Source of the DNA: JBDRGX01 sp043817485 [NCBI: bacterium]
GTDB lineage: Bacteria; JBDRGX01
DNA length: 6,729 nucleotides
Assembly: GCA_043817485.1 (NCBI GenBank)
Contig: JBDRGX010000002.1
Location: 1 to 6,729, forward strand
Direction of reading: 5' to 3'
Under the pieces are notes generated by a model. It made no database searches and was not told the origin of the DNA. It saw only the letters and a list, made by a program, of their open reading frames with translations. Shown here in pieces: positions 1 to 4,803 of the stretch. Each line of letters begins with the position of its first letter. The first letter of the stretch is position 1. A program made the translations under genes and the position numbers.

Positions 1-1
1 A

Positions 2-40
2 ATTGATAAAATTGATAAATTTGAAATGGAGCAAAAGTGA
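2..40 (+). CDS. C-terminal tail of an upstream gene (partial)
   Basis: A reading frame is open from the left edge and stops at a TGA at 38-40. It encodes the short charged tail [12 protein letters not shown]. The stop overlaps the GTG start of the deaminase as GTGA (37-40), a classic translational-coupling junction. This suggests the deaminase is a downstream member of an operon. Only 12 codons are visible, so the product cannot be identified. A chance open frame is possible, because TGA is otherwise not used as the stop of any intact gene in this window. Confidence 0.45.
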   Translation: MDKIDKFEMEQK

Positions 41-486
41 ATAGATTATCATGGGATCAATATTTTATGGAAATATGTTATTTAGTATCTAAAAGATCAA
101 CTTGTATTAGAAGAAATATTGGAGCAGTTTTAGTTAAAGACAAAAGAATTTTATCTACGGGATATAATGGTGCACCTTCAAAAATAGAACATTGTTGTGA
201 TAGAGGATGTCTACGACAAAAATTAAATATTCTTTCAGGAGAAAAACATGAACTTTGTAGAGGTCTGCATGCAGAACAAAATGCTATTATTCAAGCAGGA
301 CTTTATGGAATTAATATAAAAAATTCTATTTTATATTGTACTCATCAGCCTTGTATTGTTTGTGCTAAAATGATTATAAATGTTGGAATTGAAAAAATAA
401 TATTTGAAGGAAATTATCCCGATAATTTATCATTAGAAATATTAAAAGAGGCAAATATTGAATTGGTTTTATTTAAAAAACAATAA
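37..486 (+). CDS. comEB: dCMP deaminase (ComEB type), zinc-dependent
   Basis: This is a cytosolic deoxycytidylate deaminase, converting dCMP to dUMP and feeding thymidylate synthesis. The 149-residue length is normal for the short bacterial ComEB/dCMP deaminase family. The catalytic zinc site is visible as HAE at residues 78-80 (His ligand and Glu proton shuttle, within HAEQNAI) and PCIVC at 105-109 (two Cys ligands). The family-typical upstream block is also present: [20 protein letters not shown] from residue 20, TGYNGAP at 41-47 and HCCDRGC at 52-58, the latter likely contributing to a second structural metal site together with C74. A Lys occupies position 49, where Gly is common (GAPSG), which is a minor variation. 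The start is GTG at 37, preceded by GGAG at 28-31 with 5-nt spacing, and the N-terminus aligns with the family. It overlaps the stop of the upstream frame and, at its 3' end, the proposed TTG start of the prepilin gene. Confidence 0.95.
   Translation: MNRLSWDQYFMEICYLVSKRSTCIRRNIGAVLVKDKRILSTGYNGAPSKIEHCCDRGCLRQKLNILSGEKHELCRGLHAEQNAIIQAGLYGINIKNSILYCTHQPCIVCAKMIINVGIEKIIFEGNYPDNLSLEILKEANIELVLFKKQ
447..451 (+). promoter_or_regulatory. Ribosome binding site for the TTG start of the prepilin-like gene
   Basis: AGAGG, within AAAGAGG, lies 6 nt upstream of TTG 458. This TTG gives a 10-residue basic leader ([11 protein letters not shown], with the start Leu read as Met) ending in the Gly before the VTLIE motif, as expected of a prepilin. 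The site sits inside the deaminase coding region, so its match to a Shine-Dalgarno could be fortuitous. Confidence 0.45.
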
Positions 487-850
487 AGGCGTTACTTTAA
501 TTGAGCTATGAATAGTTGTTGCAATTATAGGAATACTTATGTGTTTTGTAATTCCTCAATACCAAAGAATGAAAAAATTGTTGGCTGTAGATGCTTGTTA
601 TGAGGTAATAGAAAAACTTGAAAATGCAAGAAAAAATTATAATAACAATGAAGATGTTAGTTTTGATGAACAATTTGTAGAAATTGGTGCTGAAGTAAAT
701 CAACAAGAATTAATAAGTAAAGGATATTTAGATAAAATTTATATTTGTCCAGGAGCAAATCCTGAAAATATAACCAATCAAAGTACTGCTATTTATAGAT
801 TTGATCAAGATTTAAAAATATATTGTAGATTTCATGGAAGGCCTCATTAA
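458..850 (+). pseudogene. Type IV prepilin-like / GspG-type pseudopilin with in-frame TGA
   Basis: The frame encodes a class III (prepilin peptidase) signal and pilin N-terminus: leader KNNKG, then VTLIEL, a TGA at 509-511, then IVVAIIGILMCFVIPQY. The TGA replaces a residue usually Met or Leu in the motif F-T-L-I-E-L-x-I-V-V. TTA to TGA would be a single change. Before and after the TGA the frame is otherwise open to TAA 848-850. The downstream 103 codons keep pilin-like features: a helical basic/acidic stretch, then ICPGANP and a terminal CRFHG. A late CP...C..HG pair is common in small Gram-negative-type pilins and may form a disulfide. Restarting at ATG 539 would lose the leader and half of the transmembrane helix, so it should not give a working pilin. 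If functional, the product would be cleaved after Gly at 488-490 and assembled into a pilus or a type II secretion pseudopilus. I infer a recent nonsense mutation. Recoding or a sequencing error are alternatives. Confidence 0.7.
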
Positions 851-902
851 GTAATTTTATTCGCGATAAATAGCAATTTTTTTTACAAGAAAAGGAATAT
901 TT

Positions 903-1469
903 ATGAAACAAACACAATATAAAAGAAAACAAATATTTGTAGATAAAAATAGTCAATTACGATTTGTAAGTATTATTTTGTTTTTGTTATTAATAAATAT
1001 GATTGTTGGCTGGACAGTCTATTATACTATATGGGATATTATATCTAATAAAGTAATAAGTCAATCTAATGAAAATAGAGCATTTTTTAGTTTCATCTTT
1101 GATTTGACAAATTCTATGTTAATAATAAGAGGTATATTTTTATTTATTTTAACTATTTTAATATCTATTTATATTTCTCATAAAATATTTGGGCCTGTTT
1201 ATAGAATAAAAAAAACAATAAATGATATTGGACATGGAGATCTTTCAAAAAAAATAAAATTAAGAAAATTTGATGAATTAAAAGATTTAGTTGAAGTAAT
1301 AAATCAAATGATTCAAAATCAAAATGAATTAGTAAGTCAACAAATTTTTTTAATCAATAAAATATCTGATATAATTATTAAAATGAAAAATAAAGAAATA
1401 AATAATTTAGATGAATTAGAAAAAACAGTAAATGAATTACAAGAAATAATTAAAAAATATAAAGTATAG
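903..1469 (+). CDS. Two-pass membrane protein with a HAMP domain and no output domain
   Basis: This is a 188-residue inner-membrane protein. A basic N-terminus (residues 1-20) is followed by a transmembrane segment at about 22-44, a short extracytoplasmic loop at about 45-70, a second transmembrane segment at about 72-92, then a HAMP-like linker at about 92-145. The HAMP shows GPVYRIKKTI after the membrane, GHGDLSKKIKLRKFDEL and then an amphipathic helix. The rest (145-188) is a charged coiled coil with no kinase, cyclase or chemotaxis signalling domain. HAMP modules normally relay signals from a membrane sensor, so here it may act through partners or simply dimerise. AAAGGA at 891-896 gives 6-nt spacing to ATG 903, a convincing start. 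It lies 52 nt after the prepilin-like gene, and co-occurrence with pilins hints at, but does not prove, a pilus-related role. The partner and signal are unknown. Confidence 0.8.
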   Translation: MKQTQYKRKQIFVDKNSQLRFVSIILFLLLINMIVGWTVYYTIWDIISNKVISQSNENRAFFSFIFDLTNSMLIIRGIFLFILTILISIYISHKIFGPVYRIKKTINDIGHGDLSKKIKLRKFDELKDLVEVINQMIQNQNELVSQQIFLINKISDIIIKMKNKEINNLDELEKTVNELQEIIKKYKV

Positions 1470-1496
1470 GAAGAATACCATAAAGAATAGAATACA

Positions 1497-1513
1497 GGAG
1501 TCAGAATTCAGAA
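1497..1513 (+). repeat. Short AATTCAGAAT-type interspersed motif
   Basis: The sequence GGAGTCAGAATTCAGAAT contains two CAGAAT units in tandem around an EcoRI-like GAATTC. Similar strings are common in the intergenic DNA of many unrelated bacteria. Only one instance is present here, so it is listed as a repeat by resemblance only. Confidence 0.3.
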
Positions 1514-1530
1514 TGAAATTTTGAATTGAA

Positions 1531-1586
1531 GAATTCCACCCCCTGTCCTAACGGACAACCCCCGCCAGCGGGGGACATTGGGAATT
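1531..1586 (+). repeat. GC-rich double-hairpin repeat, copy 1 (full)
   Basis: The unit begins GAATTCCACCCCC, then TGTCC-TAAC-GGACA (5-bp stem with 4-nt loop, 1544-1557), then CCCCCGC-CA-GCGGGGG (7-bp stem, 1559-1574), then ACATTGGGAATTT. The outer ends GAATTCC and GGGAATT are themselves partly inverted. The first 48 nt (1531-1578) match copy 3 except for one extra C and one extra A. The stems are very GC-rich in an AT-rich genome, resembling REP or MITE-like elements. Without a T-run it is not a standard intrinsic terminator for the preceding gene. Confidence 0.85.
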
Positions 1587-1623
1587 TTAATATACTTTTT
1601 TGTAGAATTTATTTTCTAACTTT

Positions 1624-1644
1624 CGCCAGCGGGGGACATTGGGA
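1624..1644 (+). repeat. GC-rich hairpin repeat, copy 2 (5'-truncated)
   Basis: These 21 nt are identical to 1563-1583 of copy 1: CGCCAGCGGGGGACATTGGG followed by A. The left half, with the TGTCC hairpin and the five-C run, is missing, so it cannot form the strong stem. It lies 41 nt after copy 1, which suggests partial duplication or decay of an older copy. Confidence 0.8.
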
Positions 1645-1690
1645 GCATGAAGGAAATAATTAATATTTCACGCCTATGTTGTAAATTGTC

Positions 1691-1711
1691 ATCTCGACCG
1701 AAGGGAGAGAT
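1691..1711 (+). repeat. CGACCGAAGG small imperfect hairpin
   Basis: ATCTC (1691-1695) pairs with GAGAT (1707-1711) around GACCGAAGGGA, where CC can pair with GG. The string TCATCTCGACCGAAGGGAG resembles a short palindrome I recall scattered between genes in several bacterial phyla, including Bacteroidetes. Only one copy is visible here, and no function is implied. Confidence 0.5.
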
Positions 1712-1760
1712 CTATATAAATATAATTAAAAATTAGGAATTATATCTGCAAAATTTGTCC

Positions 1761-1788
1761 TTGCTAATATACAAAGAGAATTTAAAAT
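1761..1788 (+). promoter_or_regulatory. Possible sigma-70-type promoter for the gene starting at 1832
   Basis: TTGCTA (1761-1766) and TAAAAT (1783-1788) are separated by 16 nt and would place transcription start near 1795, leaving a leader of about 37 nt before ATG 1832. In such AT-rich DNA matches of this quality arise often by chance. Its position right after the repeat block and before a strong ribosome binding site is the only support. Confidence 0.25.
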
Positions 1789-1820
1789 ACAAGATAAAAT
1801 ACAGAAAATTTTTGTTATAA

Positions 1821-1825
1821 AAGGA
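1821..1825 (+). promoter_or_regulatory. Ribosome binding site of the interrupted gene
   Basis: AAGGA (within AAAAGGA) lies 6 nt before ATG 1832. This good Shine-Dalgarno before a frame that stops after only 19 codons is the main sign that 1832 is the original start of a gene broken downstream. Confidence 0.55.
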
Positions 1826-1878
1826 ATTTATATGAAAATTGAAGAAATTGCAAAAAAATTATATTTATATACTAAATT

Positions 1879-2036
1879 GCATTCAAAATGATAACAAGGC
1901 GGCAAGGAGAAGGCGACAAATATAACTTGTGCGAACACGTAGACAGAAAAATGTATTAAAGAATTCCACCCCTGTCCTAACGGACACCCCCGCCAGCGGG
2001 GGACATAAGAAGCCAACACAGTTAGCATTTGAATGC
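1879..2036 (+). mobile_element. 158-bp inverted-repeat-bounded insertion, MITE-like, carrying a GC-rich repeat
   Basis: The left end GCATTCAAAATGATAAC (1879-1895) is nearly the reverse complement of the right end GTTAGCATTTGAATGC (2021-2036), with one substitution and one single-base indel. The interior is more GC-rich than the flanks, contains AAGGCG twice (1896-1915 region), and has no open frame for a transposase. A full copy of the GC-rich hairpin repeat sits inside it (1961-2006), so it may be a nested composite. No clear target-site duplication flanks it (ACT at 1871-1873 and 2038-2040 is too short to rely on). It replaces roughly 120 bp of the host gene rather than simply splitting it. 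Confidence 0.5.
1961..2006 (+). repeat. GC-rich double-hairpin repeat, copy 3
   Basis: This copy is identical to 1531-1578 apart from one missing C in the C-run and one missing A before CCCCCGC. It keeps TGTCC-TAAC-GGACA (1973-1986) and CCCCCGC-CA-GCGGGGG (1987-2002). After ACAT the similarity to copy 1 ends (AAGAAG here, TGGGAA there), so the repeat unit probably ends near ACAT or this copy is 3'-truncated. Confidence 0.85.
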
Positions 2037-2267
2037 GACTTGGTATTAGTGCTGCAATTATTAGCATTGGATTATGTTATATGGAAAAGGAAGAAGTAAA
2101 TAAACGATGTAATGAATTTTATAAAAAATTTATTGAAAAGTATAAAAATACTTGTTGTCGAGGATTAACTAAACAATGGAAAGATAATTTTGCAATTTCT
2201 GAAAGAAAAAATTTTTGTGCAAAAATAATTCAAGAAATGATAATAGAACTTGAAAAAATATTAAAAT

Positions 2268-2272
2268 AGGAG
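2268..2272 (+). promoter_or_regulatory. Ribosome binding site of metF overlapping the preceding stop
   Basis: AGGAG at 2268-2272 overlaps the TAG stop (2267-2269) of the preceding frame and lies 5 nt before ATG 2278. This spacing implies that metF was translationally coupled to the now-broken small redox gene. Confidence 0.75.
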
Positions 2273-2277
2273 TAAAA

Positions 2278-3879
2278 ATGAACTCTTTTAAAGAAAAATT
2301 ACAAAATAAATTTGTAATAACTTGTGAATTTGTTCCTGGAAGAGGATCAAAAGAAAAAAGCATTGATGAAGTAATAGAATTTGCAAAACAAGCAAAAGAA
2401 AAAAAATTACCAATTGATGCTATTAGTATTACTGATAATCCAGGTGGAAATCCAGCTATTAGTCCTGATGTTTTAGGAAAAGAACTTTTAGATATTGGAA
2501 TTGAGCCACTAATTCATTTTTCTTGTGCTAATAATAATAGAAATTTCATAGAATCACGTGCTTATGCTTTAGCTCGTCAAGGCATTAATAATTTATTAGT
2601 AGTTACTGGAGATTATCCTACAAGCGGTTATAAAGGAATGGCTAAACCAAGTTTTGATATGGATTCTGTTCAATTAATTGAATATTTAAAACAAATGAAT
2701 AATGGATTAAAAATTCCAAGTTTTAAAAAAGATTTTGAAATACTTTCTCCAACAAATTTTGTAATTGGTTGTGCAGTATCTCCTTTTAAAAAAACAGAAG
2801 CAGAACTTTTAACACAATTTTTTAAATTAGAAAAAAAAATAAAATCTGGAGCTGATTTTATTATTCCACAATTAGGATATGATTTTATAAAAATTATGGA
2901 AATAATAAAATACCTAAAATATAAAAATATAAATTTACCTATTTTAGGAAATGTCTATGTAATGACTTTATCTGTTGCTAAATTGATGAATAAAAATTTT
3001 ATTCCTGGATGTATAATTACAGATGAATTTTTGAAAAAATTAACTGAAGAATCAAAATCAAGCGATAAAGGAAAAAATGCAAAATTAGAAAGAGCTTCAC
3101 AAATGGTAGCAATATTTAAAGGATTAGGATTTAATGGTGTTCATATTGGAGGTTTTGGCTTAAAAATATCTGATATAGAATTTATACTTTCCAGATCTAA
3201 AGAAATAGAAAATTCTTGGCAAAATTATCTTGAAAATTTTCAATATAATCAACAAAATGAATTTTATTTATTTTCAAAAGATTTTTCATCTGGAAGTCCC
3301 AAAAATACCCCGTCTCTTGAAACAGGAATGAATTGTCACAATCCCTTGCAGAGAAAATCTCCCGCTATTTATGAAAAGGAAAATTCATTAGAAAAATTAA
3401 AATTAAATAAAAAAACAAAGTTTAAAAAATCTATTTGTTTTCAAATGATGAAAATATTTCATAACTTAATGTTTGAATCTATAGGTTTATATATTGGCAA
3501 AAAAATTTCTCCTATTTTAGAAAAAAATAAATTTTTATATAAAATTAGCTATTGTTTAGAAAAAATTTCCAAACAAATTCTTTTTGATTGTCAAGAATGT
3601 GGTGATTGTGCTCTTCCAGATACTGCATATTTTTGTCCAATGTCGCAATGTGCTAAATTTCAAAGAAATGGACCCTGTGGTGGTAGTTATCACGGATTTT
3701 GTGAAGTTCATAAAGAAAAAAGATGTGTTTGGACTTTAATTTATGAACGGCTTTCTGCAGAAAATAAATTATCTCTTATAGAAAAAGAAATTATTCCTCC
3801 ACCAAATGTTTCTTTATCTCATACTTCTTCTTGGACAAATTTTTTTATGGAAAAAGATCATACAAGTAAAAAAAATTAA
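2278..3879 (+). CDS. metF: Methylenetetrahydrofolate reductase fused to MetV-like zinc/Fe-S C-terminal domain
   Basis: This 533-residue protein reduces 5,10-methylene-tetrahydrofolate to 5-methyl-tetrahydrofolate, supplying methyl groups for methionine synthesis or, in acetogens, the Wood-Ljungdahl pathway. Residues 1 to about 315 are the flavin-binding TIM-barrel. Visible landmarks are TCEFVPGRG (Glu17, the proposed catalytic acid equivalent to Glu28 of E. coli MetF), VVTGDYP (Asp112) and GADFIIPQLGYD (Gln198). A charged, poorly conserved-looking linker spans about 320-390. Residues about 392-533 match the MTHFR C-terminal (MetV-type) domain: CQECGDCALPDTAYFCP from 438, CAKFQRNGPCGG, CEVHKEKRCVW and IYERL. 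The many Cys (438, 441, 444, 453, 458, 467, 475, 483) probably bind metal or Fe-S. In acetogens such as Moorella, MetF and MetV are separate subunits, and here they are one chain. The electron donor is not visible. The start is well supported by AGGAG, 5 nt upstream. Confidence 0.93.
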   Translation: MNSFKEKLQNKFVITCEFVPGRGSKEKSIDEVIEFAKQAKEKKLPIDAISITDNPGGNPAISPDVLGKELLDIGIEPLIHFSCANNNRNFIESRAYALARQGINNLLVVTGDYPTSGYKGMAKPSFDMDSVQLIEYLKQMNNGLKIPSFKKDFEILSPTNFVIGCAVSPFKKTEAELLTQFFKLEKKIKSGADFIIPQLGYDFIKIMEIIKYLKYKNINLPILGNVYVMTLSVAKLMNKNFIPGCIITDEFLKKLTEESKSSDKGKNAKLERASQMVAIFKGLGFNGVHIGGFGLKISDIEFILSRSKEIENSWQNYLENFQYNQQNEFYLFSKDFSSGSPKNTPSLETGMNCHNPLQRKSPAIYEKENSLEKLKLNKKTKFKKSICFQMMKIFHNLMFESIGLYIGKKISPILEKNKFLYKISYCLEKISKQILFDCQECGDCALPDTAYFCPMSQCAKFQRNGPCGGSYHGFCEVHKEKRCVWTLIYERLSAENKLSLIEKEIIPPPNVSLSHTSSWTNFFMEKDHTSKKN

Positions 3880-3891
3880 AAAGTTAATTAA

Positions 3892-3907
3892 TTTGTGATT
3901 ACACAAA
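3892..3907 (+). other. Small hairpin between metF and larE
   Basis: TTTGTG-ATTA-CACAAA forms a 6-bp stem with a 4-nt loop, 12 nt after the metF stop. It is followed by mixed sequence rather than a T-run, so it is at best a weak pause or RNA-stabilising structure, not a convincing terminator. It lies just upstream of the possible larE promoter. Confidence 0.35.
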
Positions 3908-3908
3908 A

Positions 3909-3937
3909 TTGTAGACTTAAAACAATAGGTTTAAAAT
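3909..3937 (+). promoter_or_regulatory. Possible larE-parA-parB promoter with near-leaderless start
   Basis: TTGTAG (3909-3914) and TAAAAT (3932-3937) are separated by 17 nt. Transcription would begin near 3944, at or just before the larE ATG (3946). No Shine-Dalgarno lies at normal distance from this ATG (the nearest purine run, TAGG, ends about 16 nt away), which fits a leaderless message. The -35 match is poor and AT-rich DNA gives many false hits. Confidence 0.25.
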
Positions 3938-3945
3938 TTTTTTAA

Positions 3946-4803
3946 ATGAATAAAATAAATAAATTACAAGAAATTTTAAAAAACATGAAAAGTGTTTTAA
4001 TTGCTTATTCAGGTGGAGTTGATTCAACTTTTTTACTTAAAATAGCAAAAGATGTACTTAAAGAAAATGTTTTTGCTGTAATTGCTAAATCAGAAACATA
4101 TCCTGAAAGAGAATATAAAGAAGCTATAAAATTAGTTAAAAATTTAAAAGTTGAGTATTTAACTATTACTACTAAAGAACTATTAAATCAAAATTTTTTT
4201 ACTAATTCTCAAGAAAGATGTTATTATTGCAAAAAAGAACTATTTACAAAACTTAAACAAATTGCTTTTGAAAAAAATATAAATTATGTTATAGATGGAA
4301 CAAATTATGATGATACTAAAGATTTTAGACCTGGTGTAAAAGCAATCTGTGAATTAGGAATACAAAGTCCTTTGAAAGAAACTGGTTTTACAAAAAAAGA
4401 AATTCGTTTATTATCTCAAAAAATGAATCTTTCAACGTGGAATAAACCAAGTTTTGCTTGTCTTGCTTCACGAATTCCTTATGGAGAAAAAATTACAGAA
4501 GAAAAACTCGCAATGATAGAGAAAGCAGAATCTTATTTATGCAAATTAGGTTTTAAACAAGTAAGAATTAGACATCATAATAATATTGCAAGAATAGAAG
4601 TTTTTCCAGAAGAAATACCAAATTTCATTATTTCCAGTGTTTATGAAAAAATTGTTCAAAAATTAAAAAAAATTGGGTATAAATATATAACATTAGATTT
4701 AGAAGGTTATCGAACTGGAAGTATGAACGAAGTTTTAAAAAACGATGTATTGAAAAACAAAATTTTAAAAAAACGAAGTTTTAGAAAAGGAAAAAATGGG
4801 TAA
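3946..4803 (+). CDS. larE: ATP-dependent sulfur transferase LarE (nickel-pincer cofactor synthesis)
   Basis: This 285-residue cytosolic PP-loop enzyme adenylates the carboxylates of pyridinium-3,5-biscarboxylate mononucleotide and converts them to thiocarboxylates, a step in making the nickel-pincer cofactor of lactate racemase and related enzymes. The PP-loop SGGVDS is at residues 22-27. CYYCKKELF at 92-100 is typical of the family. KPSFACLASRIPYG at 167-180 holds Cys172, which by position matches the sacrificial Cys176 of the Lactobacillus plantarum enzyme. This suggests the sacrificial-Cys mechanism, although Cys92, Cys95 and Cys172 leave an Fe-S variant open. The conserved end DLEGYRTGSMNEVL is at 251-264, followed by a Lys-rich extra tail of about 20 residues. 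No larA, larB or larC is in the window. The start at 3946 lacks a Shine-Dalgarno but fits family length before the PP-loop. The stop overlaps parA by 8 nt. Confidence 0.93.
   Translation: MNKINKLQEILKNMKSVLIAYSGGVDSTFLLKIAKDVLKENVFAVIAKSETYPEREYKEAIKLVKNLKVEYLTITTKELLNQNFFTNSQERCYYCKKELFTKLKQIAFEKNINYVIDGTNYDDTKDFRPGVKAICELGIQSPLKETGFTKKEIRLLSQKMNLSTWNKPSFACLASRIPYGEKITEEKLAMIEKAESYLCKLGFKQVRIRHHNNIARIEVFPEEIPNFIISSVYEKIVQKLKKIGYKYITLDLEGYRTGSMNEVLKNDVLKNKILKKRSFRKGKNG
4726..4783 (+). repeat. 12-nt direct repeat in the larE 3' extension
   Basis: AACGAAGTTTTA occurs at 4726-4737 and again at 4772-4783, 46 nt apart, bounding the Lys/Leu/Asn-rich extension after the conserved LarE end. The encoded tail (VLKNDVLKNKILKKRSF) is itself repetitive. 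This looks like slippage or duplication that lengthened the LarE C-terminus up to the parA start. Confidence 0.55.

Larger units (their letters stand above)
1470..1831 (+). other. Intergenic stretch made largely of small repeats
   Basis: No credible gene is present in these 362 nt. In order it holds an AGGAGTCAGAATTCAGAAT-type low-complexity motif (about 1497-1513), a full copy of a GC-rich hairpin repeat (1531-1586), a 5'-truncated copy of the same repeat (1624-1644), a small CGACCGAAGG hairpin (1691-1711) and an AT-rich promoter-like stretch before the next gene (about 1761-1788). A 29-codon frame starting at 1647 runs through the repeat and is not believable as a gene. The G-runs contrast sharply with the AT-rich flanks, which fits insertion of mobile or imported repeats. 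Confidence 0.75.
1832..2269 (+). pseudogene. Interrupted small redox-type protein, resembling C_GCAxxG_C_C family
   Basis: Two pieces seem to belong to one gene. The 5' piece starts at ATG 1832 with a good ribosome binding site and encodes MKIEEIAKKLYLYTK before running into an inverted-repeat element and a TGA at 1889-1891. The 3' piece resumes near 2037 and runs to TAG 2267-2269. It encodes GISAAIISIGLCY, then EFYKKFIEKYKNTCCRGL, then a late FCAKIIQEMIIELEKIL. Its spacing (Gly-rich helix with GL-Y, F...F, C-R-x-L, last Cys) resembles the C-terminal half of C_GCAxxG_C_C proteins, which are about 140 residues with four conserved Cys. About 40 central residues, including the first conserved Cys and the Cys of the CGAxxG motif, are absent. 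The 3' piece could be read from ATG 2033 (78 codons), but that ATG has no ribosome binding site and lies inside the right inverted repeat. The family call is from memory of the consensus and is moderate. Confidence 0.5.

Noticed and set aside
509-511. Selenocysteine at the TGA of the prepilin-like gene.
   Set aside because: The position is a buried transmembrane residue normally Met or Leu, and no convincing SECIS-type hairpin follows. A nonsense mutation or recoding is simpler.
506-706. Minus-strand frame opposite the prepilin-like gene.
   Set aside because: Its Phe/Ile/Tyr-rich product is what the complement of an AT-rich coding region gives. The + strand has clear pilin motifs.
853-884. 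Terminator after the prepilin-like gene (TTTAT-TCGCG-ATAAA followed by T8).
   Set aside because: The stem is 5 bp and entirely A-T, and the T-run is separated from it by TAGCAA. Poly-T stretches are common in this AT-rich DNA.
1559-1574. CCCCCGC-CA-GCGGGGG as an intrinsic terminator of the HAMP gene.
   Set aside because: The stem is strong, but no T-run follows and the same unit occurs inside an interrupted gene, so it is better treated as an interspersed repeat.
1647-1736. Small 29-codon frame beginning MKEIINISRLCC.
   Set aside because: It runs through the CGACCGAAGG repeat, its start directly follows the truncated GC-rich repeat, and it has no recognisable features. It is most likely repeat-derived noise.
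1879-2036. Integron attC-like site (AAC near the left end, GTT near the right end, GC-rich arms).
   Set aside because: The 7-mers TGATAAC and GTTAGCA do not fit RYYYAAC and GTTRRRY. The imperfect-arm layout of attC is not visible, and no cassette or integrase is nearby.
1828-2067. Minus-strand frame of 79 codons.
   Set aside because: It crosses the inverted-repeat element and the GC-rich repeat, has no family features and no ribosome binding site. It is a shadow frame.
2033-2269. A standalone 78-codon gene starting at ATG 2033.
   Set aside because: The ATG has no ribosome binding site and is part of the right inverted repeat. The frame is better explained as the 3' piece of a broken gene, although low-level translation cannot be excluded.
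2549-2564. parS-like core TCACGTG within metF.
   Set aside because: Only the central seven bases match the usual TGTTTCACGTGAAACA site. TTTCACG half matches near 1666 and 6560 lack the second arm.
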